A stretch of 64,000 bases of DNA from positions 62,001 to 126,000 of the forward strand of contig CAVXLZ010000001.1 of the NCBI GenBank assembly GCA_963762825.1, given 5' to 3'. This DNA is from Miltoncostaea sp963762825. Its GTDB lineage: Bacteria > Actinomycetota > Thermoleophilia > Miltoncostaeales > Miltoncostaeaceae. Position 1 is the stretch's first letter; the number at the start of each line of letters is the position of its first letter. Under the pieces are notes generated by a model. It did no database searches, was not told the origin of the DNA, and saw nothing but the letters and a program-made list of their open reading frames with translations. The position numbers and the translations under genes are program-made. This document shows, piece after piece, positions 61,594-64,000 of this stretch.

Positions 61594-62430
61594 TCAGCTC
61601 TCCGGCAGGTCCATCGTCAGTCGCGCGACCACACCGTAGTCGGCGTCGGGTGGCACTCGGCCGAGGCGCTCGCGCACCAGGGAGACCATCTCGAGGGGCT
61701 CGGTGTCGAGCTCGTCGGCATGGCCGAGGTCCTTCAGCAGGTTGCGCACCGTGAAGCCGGGAACGTGGTCTCCCGCCAGCACCCGGTTGAAGAGGTGGCG
61801 AAGCTGCCAGGAGTCGCCGGAGGCCCGCATGACCACCTCGCGGGCCAGGGCCGGGTCGAGCCCCGCCCTCTGTCCGGCGCCGAGCGCCTCGGCGGTCCCC
61901 GCCGTGATGGTGGCGACCAGGGCGTTGTTGACCAGCTTCGCCACCAGGCCGAGGCCGCTCTCGCCGCAGTGGATCCTCTTGTCGGGATCCCCCATGGCAT
62001 CCAGGGCCGGCGCGGCGGCTGCGAGCGCCGCCGGATCGCCTCCGCACATCATCATGAGCGTTCCGGCCGCGGCACCCGGCGGCCCCCCGCTGACCGGGCA
62101 GTCCAGGTAGGCCACGCCGCGCTCGGCGCATCGCTGCGCCAGCTCGCGGGCGACCTCGGGCGCGATCGTGCTCATCTCGACCAGGACCGGTGGCGGCGCA
62201 GCGGCCTCCAGCATCCCGTCCACGACGTCCACGACGTCCGGCGAGTCGGTCACGCACGAGCAGGCGAGGTCCGCTCCGTCCATGGCGTCGGCGATCGAGG
62301 GAGCGAGGGTCACGGGCAGGCCCCCCGCGTGGGCGGGCGTCCGGGCGAAGAGGCGCACCTCGTGGCCTGCGGCGACCAGGTTGCGGATCATTCCCGAGCC
62401 CATCAGGCCCGCACCGACGAAGCCGATCAT
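61594..62430 (-). CDS. NAD(P)-dependent beta-hydroxyacid dehydrogenase (3-hydroxyisobutyrate dehydrogenase family)
   Basis: 278 residues from ATG at 62430. The Rossmann motif is IGFVGAGLMGSGMIRNL at the N-terminus; DCPVSGGPPGAAAGTLMMM is the substrate-binding loop; LGLVAKLVNNALVA carries the catalytic lysine. The family includes 3-hydroxyisobutyrate, tartronate semialdehyde and glyoxylate/succinic semialdehyde reductases; which applies here cannot be told. Transcription converges with the gene at 61301. Confidence 0.88.
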   Translation of the reverse strand: MIGFVGAGLMGSGMIRNLVAAGHEVRLFARTPAHAGGLPVTLAPSIADAMDGADLACSCVTDSPDVVDVVDGMLEAAAPPPVLVEMSTIAPEVARELAQRCAERGVAYLDCPVSGGPPGAAAGTLMMMCGGDPAALAAAAPALDAMGDPDKRIHCGESGLGLVAKLVNNALVATITAGTAEALGAGQRAGLDPALAREVVMRASGDSWQLRHLFNRVLAGDHVPGFTVRNLLKDLGHADELDTEPLEMVSLVRERLGRVPPDADYGVVARLTMDLPES

Positions 62431-62759
62431 CACCGGCTCAGGATAGCGGCTGTCCCTATCGCGAGGGAGAGGGGTGAGGGCCGCCCCGTCGCTCGACCCG
62501 GTGGGGGGAGCGATGCCCAGAAGGTGCGAGACGCTGTGCCCGAGCATCTCACGCCTCCGAACTGCCGCGCGGGGGCAGTAGGACGACCCTCGGGGGCAAG
62601 CATGCCGGTCCGGCGCATGTCGCACACCCCCCGTGGGGATGGTCGTCAACCTCCGAACCCCCACCTTGGGGGAGTCCTGGCGCTCGACCGGCGGCGGGGG
62701 GGCCGGCCGACCGGGCGTCCGCAGTTGCGCCGCGCGTCTGGGCGCGGTATCCAGCCCCG
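62431..62759. other. 330-nt intergenic region between divergent genes
   Basis: It separates the dehydrogenase start (minus) from the YihY-family gene (plus) and must hold both promoters, but I see no clear -35/-10 pair. Short GC hairpins exist (CCCCC-ACCTT-GGGGG near 62660). No open frame with a credible start or family and no riboswitch that I recognise. Confidence 0.4.
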
Positions 62760-63686
62760 GTGAGCACCGTTCCCACCGAGAGCCCCGTCGCGCGGTCGAT
62801 CGGATCGCCGATCCGCCGTCTCGCGCTCTGGTTCGTCAACGTGGTGACGGGGGCCTTCCGGCGTTCGGTGCGCGATGACATCACCGGGGTGGCGAGTCAG
62901 TTCGCATACAACGCCTTCCTCGCAACGGTCCCGTTCCTCTTCGTGTTGGTCTCGATCGTCGGCCTCGTGGCCGAGCCGGACACCTTCGACGAATTCCTCG
63001 CGCCGGATGCCGAGAACGCGATCCCGGTGGATCTGCGAGGGCTGCTGCGCTCGGCGCTGGGATCGGCGACCCGCAACACCGGCCAGGCCACGATCTTCCT
63101 GATCGTCGGCCTGGTCGGTGCGCTGTACGTGTCGGCCAACGTCATCGGGTCGCTCGTCGGGGGCCTCGACCGCGTGCGTGGCGTACCCCACCGGCCCTGG
63201 GTGCGCGGAAAGCTGGCGGCCCTCGTGATCGCGATCGCCACCAGCTTCCTCGTCGTCGCCACCACGCTCGCCCTGATCGGCGGCTCGCGGCTGGTCGAGA
63301 GCGTCGCCGAGGCGATCTTCGGCAAGGGGGCGCCGAACGTCGCCGGTCGGCTCCTCTATCTGATCGGGGCGGTGGGACTGCTCGTGTTCACCATCGCCGT
63401 GTACCACTTCGGGCCGAACGCGCCCAAGCGACGCCTGATCGCCGCCTGCCCGGGAGCGGTGGTGGGCGTCTCACTCTGGGTGGGGGCCACCCGTCTCTTC
63501 GGGATCTACATCGAGAACTTCGACTCCTACAAGACGGTCTACGGCGCACTCGGGACCACGGCCATCTACCTGATCTTCCTGTTTCTGACCTGCGTGGCCC
63601 TGCTCATCGGGGCCGAGGTGAACGAACAGATCTACGTGATGCGCCAGAACCGGCGCCGGGACCTCGCCGCGACCCAGGTCCGGTAG
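62760..63686 (+). CDS. YihY/BrkB-family membrane protein
   Basis: 308 residues, GTG start. VASQFAYNAFLATVPFLFVLVSIVGL matches the conserved first helices (usually AAALAFYALLSLFPLLL), and VGASLWVGATRLFGIYIENFDSYKTVYGALGTTAIYLIFLF-type text, seen here as SLWVGATRLFGIYIENF and KTVYGALGTTAIYLI, is the most conserved part of the family. Six membrane segments. Once called ribonuclease BN in error; true role unknown, perhaps envelope transport. It is convergent with the glycosylase gene, 9 nt between stops. Confidence 0.88.
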   Translation: MSTVPTESPVARSIGSPIRRLALWFVNVVTGAFRRSVRDDITGVASQFAYNAFLATVPFLFVLVSIVGLVAEPDTFDEFLAPDAENAIPVDLRGLLRSALGSATRNTGQATIFLIVGLVGALYVSANVIGSLVGGLDRVRGVPHRPWVRGKLAALVIAIATSFLVVATTLALIGGSRLVESVAEAIFGKGAPNVAGRLLYLIGAVGLLVFTIAVYHFGPNAPKRRLIAACPGAVVGVSLWVGATRLFGIYIENFDSYKTVYGALGTTAIYLIFLFLTCVALLIGAEVNEQIYVMRQNRRRDLAATQVR

Positions 63687-63695
63687 ACACCGGCA

Positions 63696-64000
63696 CTACG
63701 ACTGGCACGACGGGCACCAGTACGTCGTGCGGTTCGCGTCCCCCTGTCCGCGCGAGCGGACGGACGTCCCGCAACGGCGACACGGCTTACCCCGGCGTCC
63801 GTACACCCACGTGCGCTCCCGGCTCCACGGCGGCGCGCCGTGCGCCCGGAATGTGCGGATCGCGCCGCCGTCGCGCACCCCCTCCGCCAGGAGCCGGGCG
63901 GCGGTGGCGCCGAGCGACCTCGCCTCGCCGGGAGCGAGGCTCCCGACCGTCCGCCAGGGGTCGATCCCGGTCAGGAAGCAGGTCTCGCTCTTGTAGACGT
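63696..64000 (-). CDS. Fpg/Nei-family DNA glycosylase, C-terminal part
   Basis: Open to the right edge, so only the last 101 residues are seen. YKSETCFLTGIDPWRTVG corresponds to the YKSE-x-LF helix-two-turn-helix of Nei/Fpg enzymes, and the C-terminal zinc finger reads VYGRRGKPCRRCGT...TTYWCPSCQ with four Cys and the catalytic Arg loop between. These enzymes excise oxidised bases and nick the DNA. The YKSE form is closer to endonuclease VIII (Nei) than to MutM, but the diagnostic N-terminus lies outside the window. Confidence 0.88.
   Translation of the reverse strand, partial: VYKSETCFLTGIDPWRTVGSLAPGEARSLGATAARLLAEGVRDGGAIRTFRAHGAPPWSRERTWVYGRRGKPCRRCGTSVRSRGQGDANRTTYWCPSCQS

Noticed and set aside
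62431..62759. GC-rich leader considered as a riboswitch
   Set aside because: No conserved riboswitch core could be recognised and the downstream membrane protein gives no ligand clue.

Overview
The window is about 70% GC, has tightly packed genes with many 1-4 nt start/stop overlaps, frequent GTG and TTG starts, an actinobacterial acyl-CoA carboxylase with a small epsilon subunit, an LCP-family protein and a type IB GTP cyclohydrolase. This fits a chromosomal segment of a high-GC actinobacterium; the secreted proteins with basic C-terminal modules recall the class Thermoleophilia. The taxonomic placement is inferred. I saw no tRNA, rRNA, CRISPR array, transposase or prophage gene.

1-24 kb is a surface-polysaccharide and surface-protein region: a FemAB/BioF2-like acyltransferase cut by the left edge, a sugar epimerase, an initiating sugar-phosphate transferase, a DegT-type aminotransferase with a frame-broken nucleotidyltransferase, two lipid/polysaccharide-modifying enzymes (a deacetylase and a PAP2 phosphatase), a secreted beta-helix protein, a GT2 glycosyltransferase, a P-domain protein, a thioester-domain adhesin-like protein, an ATP-grasp enzyme, two acyltransferases, a Wzz/BY-kinase-like protein and a flippase fused to an O-antigen-ligase-like domain. 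Succinyl-CoA synthetase (sucCD) sits inside this region.

24-29 kb, minus strand, is a propionyl-CoA to succinyl-CoA operon (mutase large subunit, carboxylase beta, epsilon and alpha). 29-33 kb holds two tandem secreted lysyl-oxidase-like proteins. 33-37 kb has moaD-moaE, two unknown genes, peptide deformylase, an ACT-ACT protein and folE2. At 37-38 kb is the principal sigma factor gene with three one-base insertions. 38.7-45.3 kb is a phosphate-starvation locus: a PhoB/PhoP-type regulator divergent from pstS, a single-chain PstC-PstA permease, pstB and a PhoX-type phosphatase, with Pho-box-like repeats between. 45-54 kb has a cation exporter, a small self-regulated operon with an ArsC-like phosphatase, lipid/polysaccharide genes, a FmdB zinc ribbon behind a CIRCE-like operator, a Trk/Ktr potassium uptake pair, and an LCP protein. 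53-61 kb is a housekeeping run: rsmI, metG, tatD, rsmA, ispE, ppk1. The right end has a hydroxyisobutyrate-dehydrogenase-like enzyme, a YihY-family membrane protein and the 3' end of an Fpg/Nei DNA glycosylase.

The most distinctive material is extracellular. A repeated module of about 60 residues with an invariant C-x11-C spacing occurs five times in three secreted proteins, two of which are lysyl-oxidase-like. A thioester-domain protein and a basic P-domain protein are encoded nearby. Together they could build a covalently cross-linked surface layer, but that is a hypothesis. Five single-base insertions break reading frames in three otherwise well-conserved genes, which points to sequence errors unless raw reads say otherwise.
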